Assembly (NCBI GenBank): GCA_037013495.1
Contig: CM072810.1
Location: forward strand, 78,848,449 to 78,912,448
DNA: 64,000 nucleotides
Direction of reading: 5' to 3'
Source of the DNA: Hippophae tibetana
Taxonomy: Eukaryota; Streptophyta; Magnoliopsida; Rosales; Elaeagnaceae
The first letter of the stretch is position 1. Each line of letters opens with the position of its first letter. Below the pieces are notes generated by a model, which was not told the origin of the DNA, did no database searches, and saw only the letters and a program-made list of their open reading frames with translations. Made by a program: the position numbers and the translations under genes. Below, piece after piece: positions 23,989 to 35,567 of the stretch.

Positions 23989-25796
23989 GTAAGTAAAACA
24001 GAAATGGTGTGACAAAAACATTAAAACCTTGCTAAGTGATGTAAATGATGCCATTTGTGTTCAAAAATGAAGTTCCAAATCAAGGAAAATTAATATGGTG
24101 TGAATCTATACGATCTTCAATTTGATATATTATAATAGTTGTTTCAATACACGAGTACAAGATTATCGTAGTGAATACTTGCGACACATATTTACTAATT
24201 TTTTTATTGTTTTTGAAAATGTGAATAGTATCCATTTTATGTTTCTTTCTCTTACATTTTTTAAATAATATAGATTGAATGAAAAAAATTATAAATAACA
24301 ATTGGTGGGCACCAATATCTTAATTACAGCTTTTTTAATAAAATCGAAGGTAAGTAAAACCGAAATGGTGTAACAAAAACATTTAAACCTTGCTAAGTGA
24401 TGTAAATGATGCCATTTGTGTTCAAAAATGAAGTTCCAAATCAAGGAATATTAATATTGTGTGAGTCTATAAAATTTGTGTTTTGATATATTGTAATTCT
24501 TGTGTCTATAACCGAGTAAACAATTATCGTAGTTAATAGTTGGAACTCATATTTATCAAACTTTTTGTTGTTTTTGATAATTTGATGAGTAGTCCCTTCT
24601 TTTTCTCTTCGCTTATATTTTTTAAAGAATAGAGATTGATTGAATAAATTAATAAATAACCTATGGTCGGAACCAATATCTACTTTATAGCTCTTTTGTA
24701 TAAAATCGAAGGTAAGTAAAACGGAAATGGTGTGACAAAAACATTAAAACCTTGCTAAGTGATGTAAATGATGCCATTTGTGTTCAAAAATGAAGTTCCA
24801 AATCAAGGAATATTAATATTTTGTGAGTCTATATAATTTGTGTTTTGATATATTGTAATTCTTGTGTCTATAACCGAGTAAACAATTATCGTAGTTAATA
24901 GTTGGAACTCATATTTATCAAACTTTTTGTTGTTTTTGAAAATTTGAGTAGTGGTCCCTGCTTTTTCTCTTCGCTTATATTTTTTAAAGAATAGAGATTG
25001 ATTGAATAAATTAATAAATAACCCTTGGTCGGAACCAATATCTACTTTATAGCTCTTTTGTATAAAATCGAAAGGAAGTAAAACGGAAATTTTGCAACAA
25101 AAGGTTTAAACCCTATTTAAGTGACGAAAACGATGGAATTTGTGTACAAAAATGAGTTTCCAAAGCAAGGAAAATTAATATTGTGTGAATCTATACGATC
25201 TTCAATTTGATATATTATAATAGTCGTTTCAATACACGAGTACAAGATTATCGTAGTGAATACTTGCGACACATATTTATTAATTTTTTTATTGTTTTTG
25301 AAAATGTGAATAGTATCCATTTTATGTTTCTTTCTCTTATATTTTTTAAATAATATAGATTGAATGAAAACAATTATAAATAACAATTGGTGGGCACCAA
25401 TATCTTAATTACAGCTTTTTGAATAAAATCAGAGGTAAGTAAAACCGAAATGGTGTGACAAAAACATTTAAACCTTGCTAAGTGATGTAAATGATGCCAT
25501 TTGTGTTCAAAAATGAAGTTCCAAATCAAGGAATATTAATATTGTGTGAGTCTATATAATTTGTGTTTTGATATATTGTAATTCTTGTGTCTATAACCGA
25601 GTAAACAATTATCGTAGTTAATAGTTGGAACTCATATTTATCAAACTTTTTGTTGTTTTTGAAAATTTGAGCAGTAGTCCCTTCTTTTTCTCTTCGCTTA
25701 TATTTTTTAAAGAATAGAGATTGATTGAATAAATTAATAAATAACCCTTGGTCGGAACCAATATCTACTTTATAGCTCTTTTGTATAAAATCGAAG
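23989..25796 (+). repeat. Five-monomer unit B-A-A-B-A, copy 1 (1,808 bp)
   Basis: This is the first of three consecutive 1,808-bp units. It opens with an L1-B hybrid in which the leader switches early (caaatcaaggaaaatt, then the unusual aatatggtgtgaatc). It contains the 1-kb segment shared with the window start. It differs from units 2 and 3 more than they differ from each other. Confidence 0.82.
24225..25279 (+). repeat. 1-kb segment with a near-identical copy at the window start (copy 2)
   Basis: This is the partner of 1-1,055. It lies just right of the domain boundary and inside the first 1,808-bp unit of the right domain. Its flanks differ from those of the partner, so the match marks an exchange or duplication between distant parts of the array, not a regular period. 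Confidence 0.85.
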
Positions 25797-27604
25797 GTAA
25801 GTAAAACGGAAATGGTGTGACAAAAACATTAAAACCTTGTTAAGTGATGTAAATGATGCCATTTGTGTTCAAAAATGAAGTTCCAAATCAAGGAAAATTA
25901 ATATGGTGTGAATCTATACGATCTTCAATTTGATATATTATAATAGTTGTTTCAATACACGAGTACAAGATTATCGTAGTGAATACTTGCGACACATATT
26001 TACTAATTTTTTTATTGTTTTTGAAAATGTGAATAGTATCCATTTTATGTTTCTTTCTCTTATATTTTTTAAATAATATAGATTGAATGAAAACAATTAT
26101 AAATAACAATTGGTGGGCACCAATATCTTAATTACAGCTTTTTGAATAAAATGGAAGGTAAGTAAAACCGAAATGGTGTGACAAAAACATTTAAACCTTG
26201 CTAAGTGATGTAAATGATGCCATTTGTGTTCAAAAATGAAGTTCCAAATCAAGGAATATTAATATTGTGTGAGTCTATAAAATTTGTGTTTTGATATATT
26301 GTAATTCTTGTGTCTATAACCGAGTAAACAATTATCGGAGTTAATAGTTGGAACTCATATTTATCAAACTTTTTGTTGTTTTTGAAAATTTGATGAGTAG
26401 TCCCTTCTTTTTCTCTTCGCTTATATTTTTTAAAGAATAGAGATTGATTGAATAAATTAATAAATAACCTATGGTCGGAACCAATATCTACTTTATAGCT
26501 CTTTTGTATAAAATCGAAGGTAAGTAAAACGGAAATGGTGTGACAAAAACATTAAAACCTTGCTAAGTGATGTAAATGATGCCATTTGTGTTCAAAAATG
26601 AAGTTCCAAATCAAGGAATATTAATATTGTGGTCGTCTATACAATTTGTGTTTTTATATATTGTAATTCTTGTGTCTATAACCGAGTAAACAATTATCGT
26701 AGTTAATAGTTGGAACTCATATTTATCAAATTTTTTGTTGTTTTTGAAAATTTGGGCAGTAGTCCCTTCTTTTTCTCTTCGCTTATATTTTTTAAAGAAT
26801 AGAGATTGATTGAATAAATTAATAAATAACCCTTGGTCGGAACCAATATCTACTTTATAGCTCTTTTGAATAAAAGCGAAAGGAAGTAAAACGGAAATGT
26901 TGCAACAAAAGGTTTAAACCCTATTTAAGTTACGAAAACGATAGAATTTGTGTACAAAAATGAGTTTCCAAAGCAAGGAAAATTAATATTGTGTGAATCT
27001 ATGCGATCTTCAATTTGATATATTATAATAGTCGTTTGAATACACGAGTACAAGATTATCGTAGTGAATACTTGCGACACATATTTATTAATTTTTTTAT
27101 TGTTTTTGAAAATGTGAATAGTATCCATTTTATGTTTCTTTCTCTTATATTTTTTATATAATATAGATTGAATGAAAACAATTATAAATAACAATTGGTG
27201 GGCACCAATATCTTAATTACAGCTTTTTGAATAAAATGGAAGGTAAGTAAAACCGAAATGGTGTGACAAAAACATTTAAACCTTGCTAAGTGATGTAAAT
27301 GATGCCATTTGTGTTCAAAAATGAAGTTCCAAATCAAGGAATATTAATATTGTGTGAGTCTATAAAATTTGTGTTTTGATATATTGTAATTCTTGTGTCT
27401 ATAACCGAGTAAACAATTATCGGAGTTAATAGTTGGAACTCATATTTATCAAACTTTTTGTTGTTTTTGAAAATTTGAGCAGTAGTCCCTTCTTTTTCTC
27501 TTCGCTTATATTTTTTAAAGAATAGAGATTGATTGAATAAATTAATAAATAACCCTTGGTCGGAACCAATATCTACTTTATAGCTCTTTTGTATAAAATC
27601 GAAG
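25797..27604 (+). repeat. Five-monomer unit B-A-A-B-A, copy 2 (1,808 bp)
   Basis: This unit has the same order as copy 1. It shares with copy 3 the rare states ataaaatggaagg, attatcggag, gtggtcgtctatac, tatgcgatcttc and cgtttgaatacac. It also keeps the aatatggtgtgaatc L1-B hybrid at its start. Confidence 0.85.
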
Positions 27605-29412
27605 GTAAGTAAAACGGAAATGGTGTGACAAAAACATTAAAACCTTGTTAAGTGATGTAAATGATGCCATTTGTGTTCAAAAATGAAGTTCCAAATCAAG
27701 GAAAATTAATATGGTGTGAATCTATACGATCTTCAATTTGATATATTATAATAGTTGTTTCAATACACGAGTACAAGATTATCGTAGTGAATACTTGCGA
27801 CACATATTTACTAATTTTTTTATTGTTTTTGAAAATGTGAATAGTATCCATTTTATGTTTCTTTCTCTTATATTTTTTAAATAATATAGATTGAATGAAA
27901 ACAATTATAAATAACAATTGGTGGGCACCAATATCTTAATTACAGCTTTTTGAATAAAATGGAAGGTAAGTAAAACCGAAATGGTGTGACAAAAACATTT
28001 AAACCTTGCTAAGTGATGTAAATGATGCCATTTGTGTTCAAAAATGAAGTTCCAAATCAAGGAATATTAATATTGTGTGAGTCTATAAAATTTGTGTTTT
28101 GATATATTGTAATTCTTGTGTCTATAACCGAGTAAACAATTATCGGAGTTAATAGTTGGAACTCATATTTATCAAACTTTTTGTTGTTTTTGAAAATTTG
28201 ATGAGTAGTCCCTTCTTTTTCTCTTCGCTTATATTTTTTAAAGAATAGAGATTGATTGAATAAATTAATAAATAACCTATGGTCGGAACCAATATCTACT
28301 TTATAGCTCTTTTGTATAAAATCGAAGGTAAGTAAAACGGAAATGGTGTGACAAAAACATTAAAACCTTGCTAAGTGATGTAAATGATGCCATTTGTGTT
28401 CAAAAATGAAGTTCCAAATCAAGGAATATTAATATTGTGGTCGTCTATACAATTTGTGTTTTTATATATTGTAATTCTTGTGTCTATAACCGAGTAAACA
28501 ATTATCGTAGTTAATAGTTGGAACTCATATTTATCAAATTTTTTGTTGTTTTTGAAAATTTGGGCAGTAGTCCCTTCTTTTTCTCTTCGCTTATATTTTT
28601 TAAAGAATAGAGATTGATTGAATAAATTAATAAATAACCCTTGGTCGGAACCAATATCTACTTTATAGCTCTTTTGAATAAAAGCGAAAGGAAGTAAAAC
28701 GGAAATGTTGCAACAAAAGGTTTAAACCCTATTTAAGTTACGAAAACGATAGAATTTGTGTACAAAAATGAGTTTCCAAAGCAAGGAAAATTAATATTGT
28801 GTGAATCTATGCGATCTTCAATTTGATATATTATAATAGTCGTTTGAATACACGAGTACAAGATTATCGTAGTGAATACTTGCGACACATATTTATTAAT
28901 TTTTTTATTGTTTTTGAAAATGTGAATAGTATCCATTTTATGTTTCTTTCTCTTATATTTTTTATATAATATAGATTGAATGAAAACAATTATAAATAAA
29001 AATTGGTGGGCACCAATATCTGAATTACAGCTTTTTGAATAAAATCGAAGGTAAGTAAAACCGAAATGGTGTGATAAAAACATTTAAACCTTGCTAAGTG
29101 ATGTAAATGATGCCATTTGTGTTCAAAAATGAAGTTCCAAATCAAGGAATATTAATATTGTGTGAGTCTATATAATTTGTGTTTTGATATATTGTAATTC
29201 TTGTGTCTATAACCGAGTAAACAATTATCGTAGTTAATAGTTGGAACTCATATTTATCAAACTTTTTGTTGTTTTTGAAAATTTGAGTAGTAGTCCCTTC
29301 TTTTTCTCTTCGCTTATATTTTTTAAAGAATATAGATTGAATGAAAACAATAATAAATAACCCTTGGTTTGCACCAATATCTTCATTATAACTCTTTTGA
29401 ATAAAATCCAAA
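27605..29412 (+). repeat. Five-monomer unit B-A-A-B-A, copy 3 (1,808 bp)
   Basis: This is nearly identical to copy 2 until its last monomer, an A-W recombinant (29,051-29,412) that begins the next family of units. A private change near 29,000 gives aaaaattggtgggc in one N tail. Confidence 0.85.
29051..29412 (+). repeat. Recombinant monomer L1-A-W (362 bp), instance 1 of 3
   Basis: The A body with cccttctttttctcttcgc runs into the tail tatagattgaatgaaaacaa and ttggtttgcaccaa, which belongs to the W side of a B monomer. The switch lies in the shared ttatattttttaaagaata. The dyad arms TTGGT and ACCAA remain although the centre has changed (TTGC). Confidence 0.85.
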
Positions 29413-30858
29413 GTAAGTAAAACCGAAATGGTGTGACAAAAACATTAAAACCTTGCTAAGTGATGTAAATGATGCCATTTGTGTTCAAAAATGAGGTTCC
29501 AAATCAAGGAATATTAATATTGTGTTCGTCTATACAATATGTGATTTGATATATTGTAATTCTTGTGTCTATAACCGAGTAAACAATTATCGTAGTTAAT
29601 AGTTGGAACTCATATTTATCAAATTTTTTGTTGTTTTTGAAAATTTGGGCAGTATTCCCTTCTTTTTCTCTTCTCTTATATTTTTTAAAGAATAGAGATT
29701 GATTAAATAAATTAATAAATAACCCTTGGTCGGAACCAATATCTACTTTATAGCTCTTTTGAATAAAACCGAAAGGAAGTAAAATGGATATGTTGCAATA
29801 AAACGTTTAAACCCTATTTAAGTGACGTAAACGATTGAATTTGTGTACAAAAATGAGTTTCCAAAGCTAGGAAAATTAATATTGTGTGAATCTATACGAT
29901 CTTCAATTTGATATATTATAATAGTTGTTTCAATACACGAGTACAATATTATCGTAGTGAATACTTGCGACACATATTTATTAATTTTTTTATTGTTTTT
30001 GAAAATGTGAATAGTATCCATTTTATGTTTCTTTCTCTTATATTTTTTAAATAGTATAGATTGAATGAAAACAATTATAAATAACAATTGGTGGGCACCA
30101 ATATCTTAATTACAGCTTTTTGAATAAAATCGAAGGTAAGTAAAACCGAAATGGTGTGACAAAAACATTTAAACCTTGCTAAGTGATGTAAATGATGCCA
30201 TTTGTGGTCAAAAATGAAGTTCCAAATCAAGGAATATTAATATTGTGTGAGTCTATACAATATGTGTTTTGATATATTGTAATTCTTGTGTCTATAACCG
30301 AGTAAACAATTATAGTAGTTAATAGTTGGAACTCATATTTATCAAACTTTTTGTTGTTTTTGAAAATTTGAGCAGTAGTTCCTTCTTTTTCTCTTCGCTT
30401 ATATTTTGTAAAGAATAGAGATTGATTGAATAAATTAATAAATAACCCTTGGTCGGAACCAATATCTACTTTATTGCTCTTTTGAATAAAACCGAAAGGA
30501 AGTAAAATGGATATGTTGCAATAAAACGTTTAAACCCTATTTAAGTGACGTAAACGATGGAATTTGTGTACAAAAATGAGTTTCCAAAGCTAGGAAAATT
30601 AATATTGTGTAAATCTATTAGATCATAAACTTGATATATTATAATAGTTGTTTCAATACACGAGTACAAGATTATCGCAGTGAATACTTGCGACACATAT
30701 TTATTAATTTTTTTATTGTTTTTGAAAATGTGAATAGTATCCATTTTATGTTTCTTTCTCTTATATTTTTTAAATAATATAGATTGAATGAAAACAATAA
30801 TAAATAACAATTGGTGGGCACCAATATCTTAATTACAGCTTTTTGAATAAAATCGAAG
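29051..30858 (+). repeat. Five-monomer unit A-A-B-A-B starting with an A-W monomer (1,808 bp)
   Basis: The unit starts with the A-W recombinant and continues A, B, A, B. Markers shared with the next unit are gtgttcgtctatac, gaaaatttgggcag, gtacaatattatcg and aaatagtatag. The final B carries tctattagatcataaac. Confidence 0.8.
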
Positions 30859-31220
30859 GTAAGTAAAACCGAAATGGTGTGACAAAAACATTAAAACCTT
30901 GCTAAGTGATGTAAATGATGCCATTTGTGTTCAAAAATGAAGTTCCAAATCAAGGAATATTAATATTGTGTGAGTCTATATAATTTGTGTTTTGATATAT
31001 TGTAATTCTTGTGTCTATAACCGAGTAAACAATTATCGTAGTTAATAGTTGGAACTCATATTTATCAAACTTTTTGTTGTTTTTGAAAATTTGAGTAGTA
31101 GTCCCTTCTTTTTCTCTTCGCTTATATTTTTTAAAGAATATAGATTGAATGAAAACAATAATAAATAACCCTTGGTTGGCACCAATATCTTCATTATAGC
31201 TCTTTTGTATAAAATCCAAA
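30859..31220 (+). repeat. Recombinant monomer L1-A-W (362 bp), instance 2 of 3
   Basis: This has the same A-to-W switch as at 29,051-29,412, offset 1,808 bp. The tail centre is the ordinary TTGGTTGGCACCAA. It is a copy made with the surrounding unit, not an independent exchange. Confidence 0.85.
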
Positions 31221-33389
31221 GTAAGTAAAACCGAAATGGTGTGACAAAAACATTAAAACCTTGCTAAGTGATGTAAATGATGCCATTTGTGTTCAAAAAT
31301 GAGGTTCCAAATCAAGGAATATTAATATTGTGTTCGTCTATACAATATGTGATTTGATATATTGTAATTCTTGTGTTTATAACCGAGTAAACAATTATCG
31401 TAGTTAATAGTTGGAACTCATACTTATCAAATTTTTTGTTGTTTTTGAAAATTTGGGCAGTATTCCCTTCTTTTTCTCTTCTCTTATATTTTTTAAAGAA
31501 TAGAGATTGATTAAATAAATTAATAAATAACCCTTGGTCGGAACCAATATCTACTTTATAGCTCTTTTGAATAAAACCGAAAGGAAGTAAAATGGATATG
31601 TTGCAATAAAACGTTTAAACCCTATTTAAGTGACGTAAACGATGGAATTTGTGTACAAAAATGAGTTTCCAAAGCTAGGAAAATTAATATTGTGTGAATC
31701 TATACGATCTTCAATTTGATATATTATAATAGTTGTTTCAATACACGAGTACAATATTATCGTAGTGAATACTTGCGACACATATTTATTAATTTTTTTA
31801 TTGTTTTTGAAAATGTGAATAGTATCCATTTTATGTTTCTTTCTCTTATATTTTTTAAATAGTATAGATTGAATGAAAACAATTATAAATAACAATTGGT
31901 GGGCACCAATATCTTAATTACAGCTTTTTGAATAAAATCGAAGGTAAGTAAAACCGAAATGGTGTGACAAAAACATTTAAACCTTGCTAAGTGATGTAAA
32001 TGATGCCATTTGTGTTCAAAAATGAGGTTCCAAATCAAGGAATATTAATATTGTGTTCGTCTATACAATATGTGATTTGATATATTGTAATTCTTGTGTC
32101 TATAACCGAGTAAACAATTATCGTAGTTAATAGTTGGAACTCATATTTATCAAATTTTTTGTTGTTTTTGAAAATTTGGGCAGTATTCCCTTCTTTTTCT
32201 CTTCTCTTATATTTTTTAAAGAATAGAGATTGATTAAATAAATTAATAAATAACCCTTGGTCGGAACCAATATCTACTTTATAGCTCTTTTGAATAAAAC
32301 CGAAAGGAAGTAAAATGGATATGTTGCAATAAAACGTTTAAATCCTATTTAAGTGACGTAAACGATGGAATTTGTGTACAAAAATGAGTTTCCAAAGCTA
32401 GGAAAATTAATATTGTGTGAATCTATACGATCTTCAATTTGATATATTATAATAGTTGTTTCAATACACGAGTACAATATTATCGTAATGAATACTTGCG
32501 ACACATATTTATTAATTTTTTTATTATTTTTGAAAATTTGAATAGTATCCATTTTATGTTTCTTTCTCTTATATTTTTTAAATAGTATAGATTGAATGAA
32601 AACAATTATAAATAATAATTGGTGGGCACCAATATCTTAATTACAGCTTTTTGAATAAAATCGAAGGTAAGTAAAACCGAAATGGTGTGACAAAAACATT
32701 TAAACCTTGCTAAGTGATGTAAATGATGCCATTTGTGTTCAAAAATGAAGTTCCAAATCAAGGAATATTAATATTGTGTGAGTCTATACAATATGTGTTT
32801 TGATATATTGTAATTCTTGTGTCTATAACCGAGTAAACAATTATCGTAGTTAATAGTTGGAACTCATATTTATCAAACTTTTTGTTGTTTTTGAAAATTT
32901 GAGCAGTAGTTCCTTCTTTTTCTCTTCCCTTATATTTTGTAAAGAATAGAGATTGATTGAATAAATTAATAAATAACCCTTGGTCGGAACCAATATCTAC
33001 TTTATTGCTCTTTTGAATAAAACCGAAAGGAAGTAAAATGGATATGTTGCAATAAAACGTTTAAACCCTATTTAAGTGACGTAAACGATGGAATTTGTGT
33101 ACAAAAATGAGTTTCCAAAGCTAGGAAAATTAATATTGTGTAAATCTATTAGATCATAAACTTGATATATTATAATAGTTGTTTCAATACACGAGTACAA
33201 GATTATCGTAGTGAATACTTGCGACACATATTTATTAATTTTTTTATTGTTTTTGAAAATGTGAATAGTATCCATTTTATGTTTCTTTCTCTTATATTTT
33301 TTAAATAATATAGATTGAATGAAAACAATAATAAATAACAATTGGTGGGCACCAATATCTTAATTACAGCTTTTTGAATAAAATCGAAG
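30859..33389 (+). repeat. Seven-monomer unit: the five-monomer unit plus one internal B-A dimer (2,531 bp)
   Basis: The order A A B A B A B equals the preceding unit with one 723-bp dimer duplicated inside it (B leaders near 31,626 and 32,349). Markers of the preceding unit recur at +1,808 bp before the extra dimer and at +2,531 bp after it. This is a single-dimer expansion caught within an otherwise copied unit. Confidence 0.82.
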
Positions 33390-33751
33390 GTAAGTAAAAC
33401 CGAAATGGTGTGACAAAAACATTAAAACCTTGCTAAGTGATGTAAATGATGCCATTTGTGTTCAAAAATGAAGTTCCAAATCAAGGAATATTAATATTGT
33501 GTGAGTCTATATAATTTGTGTTTTGATATATTGTAATTCTTGTGTCTATAACCGAGTAAACAATTATCGTAGTTAATAGTTGGAACTCATATTTATCAAA
33601 CTTTTTGTTGTTTTTGAAAATTTGAGTAGTAGTCCCTTCTTTTTCTCTTCGCTTATATTTTTTAAAGAATATAGATTGAATGAAAACAATAATAAATAAC
33701 CCTTGGTTGGCACCAATATCTTCATTATAGCTCTTTTGTATAAAATCCAAA
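33390..33751 (+). repeat. Recombinant monomer L1-A-W (362 bp), instance 3 of 3
   Basis: This is the third copy of the A-W hybrid, offset 2,531 bp from instance 2. It opens a third unit (A, A, then a B leader near 34,157) that then gives way to the 727-bp dimers. Confidence 0.85.
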
Positions 33752-34113
33752 GTAAGTAAAACCGAAATGGTGTGACAAAAACATTAAAACCTTGCTAAGT
33801 GATGTAAATGATGCCATTTGTGTTCAAAAATGAGGTTCCAAGTCAAGGAATATTAATATTGTGTTCGTCTATACAATATGTGATTTGATATATTGTAATT
33901 CTTGTGTCTATAACCGAGTAAACAATTATCGTAGTTAATAGTTGGAACTCATATTTATCAAATTTTTTGTTGTTTTTGAAAATTTGGGCAGTATTCCCTT
34001 CTTTTTCTCTTCTCTTATATTTTTTAAAGAATAGAGATTGATTAAATAAATTAATAAATAACCCTTGGTCGGAACCAATATCTACTTTATAGCTCTTTTG
34101 AATAAAACCGAAA

Positions 34114-34840
34114 GGAAGTAAAATGGATATGTTGCAATAAAACGTTTAAACCCTATTTAAGTGACGTAAACGATGGAATTTGTGTACAAAAATGAGTTTC
34201 CAAAGCTAGGAAAATTAATATTGTGTGAATCTATACGATCTTCAATTTGATATATTATAATAGTCGTTTCAATACACGAGTACAAGATTATCGTAGTCAA
34301 TACTTGCGACACATATTTATTAATTTTTTGTTTTTTGTTTTTGAAAATATGAATAGTATCCATTTTATTTTTCACTCTCTTATATTTTCTAAAGCATATA
34401 TATTGAATGAAAAAAATAATAAATAACCCTTGGTTGGCACCAATATCTTCATTATAGCTCTTTTGAATAAATTCCAAAGTAAGTAAAACCGAAATGGTGT
34501 GACAAAAACATTAAAACCTTGCTAAGTGATGTAAATGATGCCATTTGTGTTCAAAAATGAAGTTCCAAATCAAGGAATATTAATATTGTGTGAGTCTATA
34601 CAATATGTGTTTTGATATATTGTAATTCTTGTGTCTATAACCGAGTAAACAATTATCGTAGTTAACAGTTGGAACTCATATTTATCAAACTTTTTGTTGT
34701 TTTAGAAAATTTGAGGAGTAGTCCCTTCTTTTTCTCTTCGCTTATATTTTTTATAGAATAGAGATTGATTGAATAAATTAATAAATAACCCTTGGTCGGA
34801 ACCAATATCTACTTTATAGCTCTTTTAAATAAAAGCGAAA
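34114..34840 (+). repeat. B-A dimer of 727 bp with T-run insertion, copy 1
   Basis: This is the first of three 727-bp dimers, 4 bp longer than the usual 723. The extra length is in the T run of the B body, which reads ttttttgttttttgtttttg. Linked private states are gaaaatatgaatag, ttttctaaagcatatatatt and gtagtcaatac. Confidence 0.85.
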
Positions 34841-35567
34841 GGAAGTAAAACGGAAATGTTGCAACAAAAGGTTTAAACCCTATTTAAGTGACGAAAACGA
34901 TGGAATTTGTGTACAAAAATGAGTTTTCAAAGCAAGGAAAATTAATATTGTGTGAATCTACACGATCTTCAATTTGATATTTTATAATAGTCGTTTCAAT
35001 ACACGAGTACAAGATTATCGTAGTCAATACTTGCGACACATATTTATTAATTTTTTGTTTTTTGTTTTTGAAAATATGAATAGTATCCATTTTATTTTTC
35101 ACTCTCTTATATTTTCTAAAGCATATATATTGAATGAAAACAATAATAAATAACCCTTGGTTGGCACCAATATCTTCATTATAGCTCTTTTGAATAAATT
35201 CCAAAGTAAGTAAAACCGAAATGGTGTGACAAAAACATTAAAACCTTTCTAAGTGATGTAAATGATGCCATTTGTATTCAAAAATGAGGTTCCAAATCAA
35301 GGAATATTTATATTGTGTTAGTCTATACAATATGTGATTTGATATATTGTAATTCTTGTGTCTATAACCGAGTAAACAATTATCGTAGTTAATAGTTGGA
35401 ACTCATATTTATCAAATATTTTGTTGTTTTTGAAAATTTGAGGAGTAGTCCCTTCTTTTTCCCTTCGCTTATATTTTTTATAGAATAGAGATTGATTGAA
35501 TAAATTAATAAATAACCCTTGGTCGGAACCAATATCTACTTTATAGCTCTTTTAAATAAAAGCGAAA
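34841..35567 (+). repeat. B-A dimer of 727 bp, copy 2
   Basis: The B body and W tail keep the linked private states of copy 1. It adds gagttttcaaagc, gaatctacacgatc and gatattttataatag, which copy 3 shares. Copy 3 is therefore derived from copy 2, or the reverse, more recently than either from copy 1. Confidence 0.85.

Noticed and set aside
25117-25386. Recurring minus-strand open frame of about 89 codons (also 73, 100-121) in B monomers, dozens of copies
   Set aside because: It follows the satellite period exactly and lies wholly within repeat sequence. Length changes with ordinary repeat variants such as W or N tails and T-run indels. The product is a low-complexity Ile/Lys/Phe/Tyr-rich string without a recognisable domain. 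Nothing suggests selection on the protein, so it is not called a CDS.
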